From: Gammaproteobacteria bacterium
GTDB lineage: Bacteria > Pseudomonadota > Gammaproteobacteria > Pseudomonadales > Pseudohongiellaceae
Reading direction: 5' to 3'
Assembly: GCA_030828385.1 (NCBI GenBank)
Contig: JAURCS010000005.1
Span: 1 to 64,000, forward strand
Length of the DNA: 64,000 nucleotides
The notes under the pieces were generated by a model. It did not search any database. It saw only the letters and a list, made by a program, of their open reading frames with translations, and was not told the DNA's origin. This document shows positions 40,470-48,827 of the stretch, in pieces. Each line of letters opens with the position of its first letter. The first letter of the stretch is position 1. A program made the translations under genes and the position numbers.

Positions 40470-41645
40470 ATGAGCAGATCATTTCATCCCCCGGTTCGTA
40501 CACTGATGGGTCCTGGACCTTCTGATGTTAACCCCCGCGTTACTGCCGCAATGGGTGCACCAACTATTGGCCATCTGGACCCTGCTTTTGTAGGCCTGAT
40601 GGATGATATAAAAGCCCTGCTCCAGTATGCATTTCAGACCAAGAACAAGTTAACTATCCCTGTTTCTGCCCCAGGTTCTGCCGGTATGGAAACCTGTTTT
40701 TATAATCTGCTGGAACGCGGTGAAAAAGCAATTGTTTGCCAGAACGGTGTGTTTGGCGGACGTATGAAAGAAAATGTTGAGCGCTGTGGCGCAGAGCCAG
40801 TCATGGTTCAGGATGATTGGGGTTCACCTGTTGATTTAAACAAGGTTGAAGATGCACTTAAAGCCAACCCCGATGCCAAGTTACTCGCCTTTGTTCATGC
40901 TGAAACTTCTACCGGTGCCCGCAGTGATGCCAAGGAACTGACAGCACTGGCACATAAGTACGATTGTCTGTCTCTGGTAGACAGTGTTACTGGTCTGGCT
41001 GGTGTTGAACTGGATGTGGATGGTTGGGGTATTGATGCGATCTATTCGGGCACACAGAAATGTCTTTCCTGTCCTCCAGGGATTTCACCGGTGAGTTTTG
41101 GGGATCGCGCAGTAGAAGTAATCAGTAACCGTAAAACCAAGGTGCAAAGCTGGTTTCTGGATATGAATCTGGTTATGGGTTACTGGGGAGAAGGCTCACG
41201 CGCCTATCATCACACTGCGCCGGTAAACAGCATGTATGGTTTACATGAAGCCCTGGTCATTCTGGAAGAAGAAGGACTGGAAAATTCCTGGGCTCGTCAT
41301 GCCAAAAATCATGAGGCATTTGCCGCAGGTATTGAAGCCATGGGCCTGAGTTTTGTTGTCGCCAAGGATTATAGATTGCCACAACTCAATTCCGTGACTA
41401 TCCCTGAAGGTATTGAAGAAGCCAAAGTGCGGTCAGCCTTGTTGAAAGATTACAATCTCGAAATTGGTGCTGGTCTGGGAGCGCTTGCCGGTAAGGTTTG
41501 GCGTATAGGGCTGATGGGCGAAAGCAGTAGCAAGACCAATGTCCTGGTTTGCCTGGGTGCTCTTGATGCAATACTTACTGATATGGGTGCCTCCATCAAT
41601 AGTGGTAAGGCTGTAGCTGCAGCACAGGCGTACTACTCAAAATAA
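40470..41645 (+). CDS. PLP-dependent aminotransferase, serine/alanine-glyoxylate type
   Basis: A class V aminotransferase of 391 residues. It starts like the AGXT/SgaA group (MGPGPSDVNPRVTAAMGAP) and has VHAETSTGARSD, the cofactor aspartate in LVDSVTGLAG, and the Schiff-base lysine K197 in SGTQKCLSCPPG. Typical reactions are serine or alanine plus glyoxylate to hydroxypyruvate or pyruvate plus glycine. The exact donor cannot be read from sequence. It stands alone after the alpha-operon terminator, and the dispersed repeat copy C follows immediately. Confidence 0.9.
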   Translation: MSRSFHPPVRTLMGPGPSDVNPRVTAAMGAPTIGHLDPAFVGLMDDIKALLQYAFQTKNKLTIPVSAPGSAGMETCFYNLLERGEKAIVCQNGVFGGRMKENVERCGAEPVMVQDDWGSPVDLNKVEDALKANPDAKLLAFVHAETSTGARSDAKELTALAHKYDCLSLVDSVTGLAGVELDVDGWGIDAIYSGTQKCLSCPPGISPVSFGDRAVEVISNRKTKVQSWFLDMNLVMGYWGEGSRAYHHTAPVNSMYGLHEALVILEEEGLENSWARHAKNHEAFAAGIEAMGLSFVVAKDYRLPQLNSVTIPEGIEEAKVRSALLKDYNLEIGAGLGALAGKVWRIGLMGESSSKTNVLVCLGALDAILTDMGASINSGKAVAAAQAYYSK

Positions 41646-41725
41646 GTCGCAAGCCACAAGTCACAAGGATCAGCAAATTACCTGAAACATGGTTTTAACC
41701 TGATTTTCTTGTAACTTGTGACTTG
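41646..41725. repeat. Dispersed intergenic repeat, copy C
   Basis: Begins directly after the aminotransferase stop with GTCGCAAGCCACAAGTCACA. The arm 41650-41667 and the arm 41708-41725 (CTTGTAACTTGTGACTTG) are inverted repeats matching at 16 of 18 positions, with a 40-bp central part. The core is shared with copies at 11055 and 22361. Confidence 0.75.
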
Positions 41726-41739
41726 AATCTGTCCTTCCC

Positions 41740-41768
41740 TTGACAGTGATCACTCCCCCGCGTAAAAC
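41740..41768 (+). promoter_or_regulatory. Sigma-70 promoter before the FAH-family gene
   Basis: TTGACA (41740-41745), 17-bp spacer and TAAAAC (41763-41768), 45 bp before the start. It probably also drives the glsA remnant. Confidence 0.6.
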
Positions 41769-41813
41769 TTACTCCCTCTTAAAATTATAAAAACAGAGCA
41801 GGGGGGGCTGGGC

Positions 41814-42959
41814 ATGTTATCCACTAAGTTTTTCAGGCCGTTACTGGCATTTCTTTTATTCACTTTCACCAATGCGGTTGTTGCGCAATCCGTTGACGAT
41901 ATTCTTGCGCCGTTTAAAGTCGGCACTTTCGCTATCAATGGTGAAGCCCAGGTTGGTCTGGTATATCGTGATTCAATCATTGTCGAGCTGGATGCCGCCA
42001 ATGCCGAACTGGAAAAGGCCGGCAGCGTTCCCGACTTGCCGATGCCAGCGAACATGATTGAATTGATTGAGCGCTATGAGTATGGACTCAAGCGTCGCCT
42101 TTATGAGATTACCAATCACCTGGTTCTGAATAATCTGCTTGATGATGGACAGCCCGCGTGGATTCATGGGCTGGACTCAGTCGATACTCTGCCACCGATT
42201 ATGTATCCCGGTAAAATCATGAATGCTGCGGTGAATTTTTATACCCACGTCAATGAAACCGGCACTGCTGAAGAAATCGCTGCAGCGCGGCGTGAACGTC
42301 GTGAAAATCGTGGTGCGCCCTATCTATTCCTCAAGCCAACACGTGGCGCAGTCATTGGCGATGGCGATTCTGTCGTGATTCCCTATGGCCGGAACCAGAC
42401 TGACTGGGAAGTCGAACTTGGTACGGTTATAGGGACTACAGCCAAGTATGTGTCAGCGGACAATGCCTGGGACCATATTTTTGGTTTCATGGTAACCATG
42501 GATATTTCTGATCGTGGCGGTCGTCCTCCCGGTGGTTTTCAGGGGGTGGACTGGTTTGTCGGAAAAGGCCATGACACCTTTGCCCCCATGGGTCCCTGGA
42601 TCGTGCCCAAGGAATTCTTTGGCGATCCCATGGAAAACCTGCGTCAGACGCTGGATATCGGTGATCAAAGAATGCAGGAATCTACAGCAGGTGACATGAT
42701 CCATTCGCTCTACGAACTGATGGAATATGCCTCGTCCCTGATTACGCTGTATCCCGGCGACGTGCTGAACAATGGCACTTCGGGTGGCGTGGGTATGGGG
42801 ACATCAGTTCGGGGTGAGCAGCGCTTCCTGCAGGATGGCGAAGTCATTGAAGCCAGCATTGATGGTATTGGCAAGCTCAGGGTCAATGTGTCAGCAGAAG
42901 ACTCCAGACCCCAGGGAACCGGTGCCCAGTTACCCCCTGTGAGTTCCTATCGCCAATAA
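41814..42959 (+). CDS. Exported fumarylacetoacetate hydrolase family protein
   Basis: A 381-residue protein with a clear signal peptide (hydrophobic residues about 8-22, cleavage near VVA-Q). The rest is an FAH-fold domain: EVELGTVIG and FMVTMDISDRGG supply the acidic metal ligands, GKGHDTFAPMGPWIV and GDVLNNGTSGGVGMG follow. FAH enzymes cleave or decarboxylate 2-oxo acids in the cytoplasm, so export is unusual. Related exported FAH proteins occur in marine bacteria but I know of no assigned substrate. The ribosome site is a G-run at 41801-41808. It is 28 bp from the glsA remnant. Confidence 0.85.
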   Translation: MLSTKFFRPLLAFLLFTFTNAVVAQSVDDILAPFKVGTFAINGEAQVGLVYRDSIIVELDAANAELEKAGSVPDLPMPANMIELIERYEYGLKRRLYEITNHLVLNNLLDDGQPAWIHGLDSVDTLPPIMYPGKIMNAAVNFYTHVNETGTAEEIAAARRERRENRGAPYLFLKPTRGAVIGDGDSVVIPYGRNQTDWEVELGTVIGTTAKYVSADNAWDHIFGFMVTMDISDRGGRPPGGFQGVDWFVGKGHDTFAPMGPWIVPKEFFGDPMENLRQTLDIGDQRMQESTAGDMIHSLYELMEYASSLITLYPGDVLNNGTSGGVGMGTSVRGEQRFLQDGEVIEASIDGIGKLRVNVSAEDSRPQGTGAQLPPVSSYRQ

Positions 42960-42987
42960 TACAGCACAACTTGAAAATGGATCCCCG

Positions 42988-43819
42988 ATGGAATTTGAAA
43001 AAATATTCCAGGATATTCCTGCCCATGTGAAAGCACTCCATGGCAAAGGTGAAGTGGCCAGTTATATCCCGGCGTTGGCATGTATTCCAGGCGATAAATT
43101 TGGTATGGCTTTGCATACGGTAAGTGGTGATTGCTTTAGTGCGGGTGATAGTGAAGAACGATTTTCCATTCAGAGTATCTCCAAGGTTTTTACTCTCAGT
43201 CTGGCGATGGGATGTGAAGGAGGCAATCTCTGGCGCCGTGTCGGCAGAGAGCCTTCCGGCAATCCATTTAATTCATTAATCCAGCTTGAATATGAAAAAG
43301 GCATTGCTGGATTATATGAGAGTGCTCAGTGGCTGCTTTGATATTAATTTTGATAGTGAAGTTGCCAAATCTGAAGCCCAGACAGGTTTCATTAACCGGG
43401 CGCTGGCCAATTTTTTGAAAGGAAATAACAATCTTTTTAATGATATTGACGAGGTGCTGGATCTCTATTTTCACCAGTGTGCCATCGCTATGAGTTGTAG
43501 TGAGCTTGCCAATGCAACACTGCATCTGGCTAATCATGGTTTTTCCGCAGCCATGGATGAATCCATACTGACCACTGAGCAGACCAAACGAATGAATTCG
43601 TTAATGCTGACTTGCGGGCTTTACGATGCGGTTGGTGAATTTGCCTTTCGTGTGGGACTGCCTGAGAAAAGTGGCGTTGGCGGCGGCATTATTGCGGTAT
43701 TACCCGGTGAATACTCTGTTGCCGTGTGGTCCCCGGCGCTGGAGGCCTCCGGTAATTCACTGGCAGGCGCTGCGGCTTTGGAATATCTGACAAGGATTAC
43801 CGGACGTTCAGTTTTCTGA
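42988..43819 (+). pseudogene. glsA: Glutaminase, broken by an internal out-of-frame deletion
   Basis: The 5' part (42988 to about 43308) encodes residues that match class A glutaminase, including the catalytic SIQSISK motif and SGNPFNSLIQLEYEKGI. The reading frame then stops at 43339-43341. The 3' part continues in another frame from about 43304 to 43819 (LSGCFDINFDSEVAKSE, AMSCSELANATLHLANHG, KSGVGGGIIAVLPGEYSVAVWSP). By comparison with E. coli YneH about 26 residues are missing at the junction, including the NPFINAGA segment with an active-site asparagine, so roughly 80 bp have been lost. Neither fragment should be active. Confidence 0.85.
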
Positions 43820-43883
43820 TTTTAAACCACCATAGAAAAGTCATACGAAAGCCATATATCAAGAGCAGGGCGCTATGACGGCG

Positions 43884-45521
43884 TTATTGAGTATTCTCAA
43901 CCAGGAAAGGGCCGTCTACACAGAGCCGGCGTCCGTCTGGTGAATTACAGGCACCACAAATGCCGACGCCACATTTGGTCATATAGTCGATGGCATTGAA
44001 GATTTGATCCTCGCGGCAAAACTCCTGCTGTACTGATACCGCGGCATGCACCATGGGTTCCGGGCCACAGTTATAAAAAACCAGTTTGTCGAGTTCTGCC
44101 TGACTCATTTCTGCCAGGCGCTGGCGTAATAATTCTGTCACCACCCCATGAAATCCTGCGCTGCCATCATCGGTAGCAATATGGGTGGGGCAGATCGCCT
44201 CGCATTCATCAATAAAATAGAGTCTTTCGCTGTTTCTTGCACCAAAGAATATTTCTGCTTTATTAGTGCCGTTGTTACTAAAGTCCCGGGCAATCTGATA
44301 CACCGCTGCCAGACCGGTACCGCCACTCACGGCCATGATGGTGGAATCAGTTGGTGGTGTCACAGCAATTCCATGAGGACCACGGTAATAGGCCTCAGTA
44401 CCAGGTTCCAGGCTCATTAGCGCTTGCGTGAACTGGCCGAGATTAATCACTACCAGGGAAAAGGGGTCATCAGTTAACGCGGAAAAGGGCTTTTCGCCCA
44501 GGCCCGGCACCCAGAGGAAAATAAATTCACCGGGTTTGACGCCTACCTTGCGATCGAAGGTAAGGATGCAGATGTCATCGCAGATACGATTGTTCTCCAC
44601 CAGAGTGACCGATGAAAACTCCATATCAATATCGTAACGCACCAGTGATTCGGCGGTTTCAGTATCGTTTTCCAGATCACTGCTCAGTGCTTTGAAATAA
44701 TCTGCAATTTCATCTGTGGTCATGCCTACCAGTGCAGAGCCTATGCCGAAAATGGTGGCTCCAGCATGCCGGAAGGAACGCACATCTTCAGCGCTGGACA
44801 GGCCACCACAGGCAATCACGGGAATATCAAGATGACTCACCTGACTGACACATTTAAGCGCAATCGGCAGCACTCCTTTGCCGGACATACCGCCTTCACC
44901 GTTGCTTAATACCGCATGACCATGGCGGGTGTGCTGACCTGGACCAACGGTATTGATCGCACACAGTGCATCGGCGCCACCGGCAAGGGCGGCTTCGGCG
45001 ATTTCAGCAAAATTGGGAACATTGGGCGTTAATTTGGGAATGACCGGAATGTCGACGGCAGCTTTAACCGCGGCGGTAATTTCCTTGACCAGCGCCGGGT
45101 CCTGCCCCATTGCCATGCCATAGCCTTTCGCATGAGGGCAGGAAAGGTTTAATTCCAGTCCGTCAGCATGGGGAGCCAGAATTTTCGCCACTTCAACATA
45201 TTCTTCCACGCTGCCGCCAAAAATCGACACCAGCAGGAAGCGGTCTTCCGGTATTACCAGTTCTGCCATCAATTCAGCAGATCTGACAGCGCCGGGATTG
45301 GTCAGGCCAACGGCATTTACAAAACAGCCGGGAGCATACTGGCTCAGAATCGGTTCGCGGTAGCCCAGCCTGGGCTCAAGACAAATACTCTTGGTAGTGA
45401 GCACGCCAACTTCGGGAATCTGATCAAAAAAGCGCTGAATGATGGGCGCGGCACAGGTAACGATGCCGGAGGGAACGGTAAAGGGGCCGGATAAGGTCTT
45501 GCCCAGAAATTCAGTTTTCAA
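43884..45521 (-). CDS. Dihydroorotate dehydrogenase class 1B fused to its PyrK electron-transfer subunit
   Basis: A 545-residue natural fusion. Residues 1 to about 290 are a class 1 PyrD barrel: MKTEFLGKTLSGPFTVPSG, NAVGLTNPG, the catalytic cysteine in LNLSCPHAKG, and ACGGLSSAEDV at the FMN phosphate site. Residues about 310-545 resemble PyrK: an FAD-binding barrel (VKPGEFIFLWVPG), an NAD domain (SGGTGLAAVYQIARD, NCGPEPM) and a [2Fe-2S] cluster CGVGICGAC...C. The two are separate genes in Gram-positives. The start is TTG with GGAAAAT upstream, and no in-frame ATG is nearby. Most gammaproteobacteria use the quinone-linked class 2 enzyme, so pyrimidine synthesis is likely but not proven. Confidence 0.85.
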   Translation of the reverse strand: MKTEFLGKTLSGPFTVPSGIVTCAAPIIQRFFDQIPEVGVLTTKSICLEPRLGYREPILSQYAPGCFVNAVGLTNPGAVRSAELMAELVIPEDRFLLVSIFGGSVEEYVEVAKILAPHADGLELNLSCPHAKGYGMAMGQDPALVKEITAAVKAAVDIPVIPKLTPNVPNFAEIAEAALAGGADALCAINTVGPGQHTRHGHAVLSNGEGGMSGKGVLPIALKCVSQVSHLDIPVIACGGLSSAEDVRSFRHAGATIFGIGSALVGMTTDEIADYFKALSSDLENDTETAESLVRYDIDMEFSSVTLVENNRICDDICILTFDRKVGVKPGEFIFLWVPGLGEKPFSALTDDPFSLVVINLGQFTQALMSLEPGTEAYYRGPHGIAVTPPTDSTIMAVSGGTGLAAVYQIARDFSNNGTNKAEIFFGARNSERLYFIDECEAICPTHIATDDGSAGFHGVVTELLRQRLAEMSQAELDKLVFYNCGPEPMVHAAVSVQQEFCREDQIFNAIDYMTKCGVGICGACNSPDGRRLCVDGPFLVENTQ

Positions 45522-45614
45522 AATTTTCCAGTTCTTTGTGGTTAACTAAGCAGGAAAACATTTTAGCTTTCATTCGCTTTTATTTCGAGAGAAGCTTGTC
45601 TCTTTAGGCGGATT

Positions 45615-46160
45615 TTATCGTTCGATCTTCGTCATCTTTGAGCCTTCAAAGGTCAGGTTGTACATTAGTCCCTTGTTGGAAAAAATGAACCCGATAATTG
45701 GCTGCTGTGCAGAGTTGGAGCTGATTTCACCACCGGCGCCAAATTCCACCACGGCGACACTACCGTCAACACCGGCTTCCCAACCGTCGCTGCTGCGAAA
45801 GGTATCAAGGGCATCATCCGTCATGAATAGAATGATCTGGGATTTGACCTGGGCGCCGAGCTGAAAGCCGATAGAGGCCCCTGCGGTGTTGTAATAATCT
45901 ACAGCGCTGCCATTGATCATCAGCGCGCCTTCACCATATTCACCGCCAATACCAATACCAGCCTTGACCACCCGGGGAAAAACCAGCATGCCTTTTGAGC
46001 GTTCAGCCAGGCGCTTGCCGGCAGCAGACTCAGCATAGAATTTTTCCAGGGCCACTTCGATATTGGTATCAATCTCTACCTTGGACGCTGCAGTGGCAAG
46101 AATTGGGAGCAGTAATGAAAATCCCAGGATTATGAGGGTACTTAATTTTTGCGGCTTCAT
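45615..46160 (-). CDS. SYLF (YSC84-like) lipid-binding exported protein
   Basis: The ATG at 46160 (GGAG 8 nt upstream) gives 181 residues beginning MKPQKLSTLIILGFSLLLP, a signal peptide cleaved near ATA-A. An in-frame start further upstream would bury it. The mature part is the SYLF domain: SKGMLVFPRVVKAGIGIGGEYG, NTAGASIGFQLGAQVKSQI and a C-terminal EISSNSAQQPIIGF. The family binds phosphoinositides in yeast. Bacterial members are exported with unknown roles. Confidence 0.88.
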   Translation of the reverse strand: MKPQKLSTLIILGFSLLLPILATAASKVEIDTNIEVALEKFYAESAAGKRLAERSKGMLVFPRVVKAGIGIGGEYGEGALMINGSAVDYYNTAGASIGFQLGAQVKSQIILFMTDDALDTFRSSDGWEAGVDGSVAVVEFGAGGEISSNSAQQPIIGFIFSNKGLMYNLTFEGSKMTKIER

Positions 46161-46286
46161 GGGTTTGTCTCCGAAACTGTTTAAAAGCTGATTAAAGAAT
46201 AAATAATAGCGTGAGTTGATTCTACCGGTTGGTATCGGGTTTGTGATACAGGTTTCTTTTAATTTGGTACTTTTCATTGGCATTGA

Positions 46287-46574
46287 TTACATTTCTGCTT
46301 CAATAGGCAAGTGGGCAAAAAACCAGTCTTCTATACGCTGCTCAAAACTACAGCGCCCAGGAAATGTATTTGCCAAGGACTGTGTGCGAGCAATATTTAT
46401 CTGCGTATGCTCAGGTGAAACACTGGTCACAGGGGTGCAGGCGCTAAGCCAGCCACAGGCAAAAACCATGCAAATGCTTCGGTAAAAGCCAGCAGAGGAA
46501 TTCTTAAAATCAACTATATTAGGGGGATAATTCATGGCACTGATATAGACCTGAAAACACCGGATTAGTTTCAT
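46287..46574 (-). CDS. Possible small lipoprotein
   Basis: A 95-codon frame whose middle reads MVFACGWLSACTPVTSVSPE, resembling a lipoprotein signal with lipobox LSAC. No family is recognised and the ribosome site is poor at every candidate start (46574, 46535 or the internal ATG at about 46469). It ends just before the SYLF gene on the same strand. It may be a real short lipoprotein or a chance frame. Confidence 0.35.
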   Translation of the reverse strand: MKLIRCFQVYISAMNYPPNIVDFKNSSAGFYRSICMVFACGWLSACTPVTSVSPEHTQINIARTQSLANTFPGRCSFEQRIEDWFFAHLPIEAEM

Positions 46575-46804
46575 TCGATAGTAATATTATTATTATAAAT
46601 CAATATGTTAGAAAGCCGAAGAAATAATCCGGTATAGCGGTTTTTTCAACTCGGTATTATCTGTATATTAAAGCCTTCTTCCTCAATAACTTTCAGAATA
46701 TCAGTGAAGTGAAGACATAGCATGCATTACAGGATTTCCAGGTCTCTCATGCCTGGCATGTTGTTGTTTTAATAAAGTTATGACAATAAATACAAGGAAT
46801 TACA

Positions 46805-48469
46805 ATGAGATACCCCCCTGGTGTCAGCCAGAACGATTTTGACAGAGCGGTAAATCAGTTTGAAGCCGCTATAGGCAGTGAATGGGTATTCACTGACGAA
46901 GTGGATGTCGACCTCTACCGGGATGCCTACTCGCCCTTGTGGGGCGAGGAAGAGGAAAAAATCCCCTCCATCGCCCTGGCGCCCCAGTCTGCAGAAGAGG
47001 TGCAGGCATTAATGCGACTCTGTAACGAATTTCGTATTCCTGTTTATCCCGTATCCACCGGTAAAAATCTGGGCTATGGCGGATCGGCGCCCGTGCTCAA
47101 TGGCAGCGTGGTGCTTGATTTGAAACGCATGAACCGGATTATAGAGGTCAGTGAGGAAAATGCCTTTGCTCTGGTAGAACCGGGCGTGTCCTATTTTGAC
47201 CTGTATAACTATATTCAGGAGAAGGGGCTCGATCTGTGGATTGACTGTCCCGATCCCGGCTGGGGCAGCCTGATTGGCAATTCCCTGGACCATGGCGTGG
47301 GTTATACCGTGAATCCCTATCGTGATCATTTCGAGGCCCACTGCGGTATGGAAGTGGTGCTGGCCGATGGTGATCTGGTACGTACCGGCATGGGGGCCAT
47401 GCCCAATGCCGAAACCTGGCAACAGTATCGCTGGGGTTATGGGCCCTGGCTGGATGGGCTGTTCGCCCAGTCCAATTTTGGCGTGGTCACCAAGATGGGC
47501 TTTTGGCTGTATCCGGCGCCCGAAGCCTTCCGTTCCGGTTCGGTGCAGGTGATGGGTTACAACGATGTCCATGAGCTGACACGGGTGACGGCAAAGATGA
47601 TGTATAGCGGTATTCTCAATACCAATGCCGGCGTGCAGTCACCAATGCAGTTTGTGCTGGGACAAAACCAGGAGATGCAGGAACGCTATGAGCGCGCCAA
47701 CGCCGAAGATATTCGCATCCTTGATGAATTTGCGCAAAGCAACAACACGCCGTTCTGGAGTTCTTCCTTCAAGTTTTACGGGCCACAGGAAATCGTGGAT
47801 AGCTCCTGGGAATATGTGAAAAAACAATTTGCTCATATTGAGGGTGTGTCTTTTCAGGATCAGGAAGCGCTTCAATTTCCCATGCCCTATGAAGAGCTGA
47901 TGCAGACTTCAGACGAAAACCATTTGGGCGTACCCTCCATGTCTGTATTCCAGCTGGGTAACCGCTCCAACTTCAATCCGGCCGGGACCAACGGTCATCT
48001 TGGTTTCTCACCCGTAGTGCCCATGACCGGGGAGGCAGTACTGCAGGCCAATAAAGTACTGGGTAGGGTCTTACGTGATATGGGCGGCAATACAGTATTT
48101 AATGTGCCTCCCTATTCCTATCACCAACGTACCTTCACGATCCTGATTGGCTTCACCGTAAGCCGCGATACCGATACCAACCAAAAGACCCGCGAGATTT
48201 TTCGGGAACTGGTCAAAGTGGCGGCAGAAAATGGCTGGGGAGAATACCGTACCCACACCGCTTTTATGGATGATTGTGCGGCTACCTATTCTTTCAATGA
48301 CAATGCATTGCTGCGCTTGCAGCAACGTCTCAAGGATGCCATCGACCCCAATGGCATTATTTCAGCGGGTCGCTATGGTATTTGGCCTAAACATATTCGT
48401 GATGAAGAGGGGAAGGGGATTGCCGATACAAACTCTGCCAGGGACGATCAAGGAGGCAGTAATGTATAA
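46805..48469 (+). CDS. FAD-linked oxidase of the p-cresol methylhydroxylase / vanillyl-alcohol oxidase family
   Basis: A 554-residue flavoprotein with the FAD_binding_4 PP-loop (YPVSTGKNLGYGGSAPVLNG), SLIGNSLDHGVGYT and a C-terminal VAO-type cap and tail (DPNGIISAGRYGIWP). The family oxidises 4-alkylphenols at the benzylic carbon, forming a quinone methide that is then hydrated. Here the 3' end overlaps a c-type cytochrome gene by 8 bp, the same partnership as PchF-PchC, so electrons probably leave through that cytochrome and not to oxygen. There is no signal peptide in this subunit, also as in PCMH. The ribosome site is AAGGA. Substrate is not determined. Confidence 0.85.
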   Translation: MRYPPGVSQNDFDRAVNQFEAAIGSEWVFTDEVDVDLYRDAYSPLWGEEEEKIPSIALAPQSAEEVQALMRLCNEFRIPVYPVSTGKNLGYGGSAPVLNGSVVLDLKRMNRIIEVSEENAFALVEPGVSYFDLYNYIQEKGLDLWIDCPDPGWGSLIGNSLDHGVGYTVNPYRDHFEAHCGMEVVLADGDLVRTGMGAMPNAETWQQYRWGYGPWLDGLFAQSNFGVVTKMGFWLYPAPEAFRSGSVQVMGYNDVHELTRVTAKMMYSGILNTNAGVQSPMQFVLGQNQEMQERYERANAEDIRILDEFAQSNNTPFWSSSFKFYGPQEIVDSSWEYVKKQFAHIEGVSFQDQEALQFPMPYEELMQTSDENHLGVPSMSVFQLGNRSNFNPAGTNGHLGFSPVVPMTGEAVLQANKVLGRVLRDMGGNTVFNVPPYSYHQRTFTILIGFTVSRDTDTNQKTREIFRELVKVAAENGWGEYRTHTAFMDDCAATYSFNDNALLRLQQRLKDAIDPNGIISAGRYGIWPKHIRDEEGKGIADTNSARDDQGGSNV

Positions 48470-48791
48470 GGCATTGATTCTGCTTGCCAGTGTATTGATA
48501 AGTGCAGGAACACTGGCGCAGTCCGGCGACCCGGCTAATGGCAAAGCCGTCTACGAACACTGGTGTTCACCTTGCCATGCCCCGGGTGCTCGCAAACATC
48601 CGGGAACAGCAGCACTGGAGTTTCTCTACAAGGGTGAAAAACCCTCAGTGCTGGAACAGCGTCTCGACCTGACGCCGACTTTGGTGGCAACCTTTGTCCG
48701 CAACGGGGTGAAAATCATGCCGCCTTTTCGCAAGACGGAAATAAGTGATAAAGAGCTATCCGATATCGGCGCTTACCTGTCCCCAAGATAG
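48462..48791 (+). CDS. Periplasmic cytochrome c, partner of the flavoprotein
   Basis: A 109-residue protein with a signal peptide (cleavage near TLA-Q) and a single heme site C35-S-P-C38-H39. A methionine in KIMPPFRKTE is the probable axial ligand. It starts inside the end of the flavoprotein gene (ATGTATAA) behind a strong AAGGAGG, so the two are translated together. It corresponds to the PchC subunit of p-cresol methylhydroxylase, which accepts electrons from FAD and passes them to azurin or another cytochrome (family knowledge). Confidence 0.88.
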   Translation: MYKALILLASVLISAGTLAQSGDPANGKAVYEHWCSPCHAPGARKHPGTAALEFLYKGEKPSVLEQRLDLTPTLVATFVRNGVKIMPPFRKTEISDKELSDIGAYLSPR

Positions 48792-48827
48792 TCAGTCCTT
48801 TCTAACAACAATAATAAGGAGACGGTT

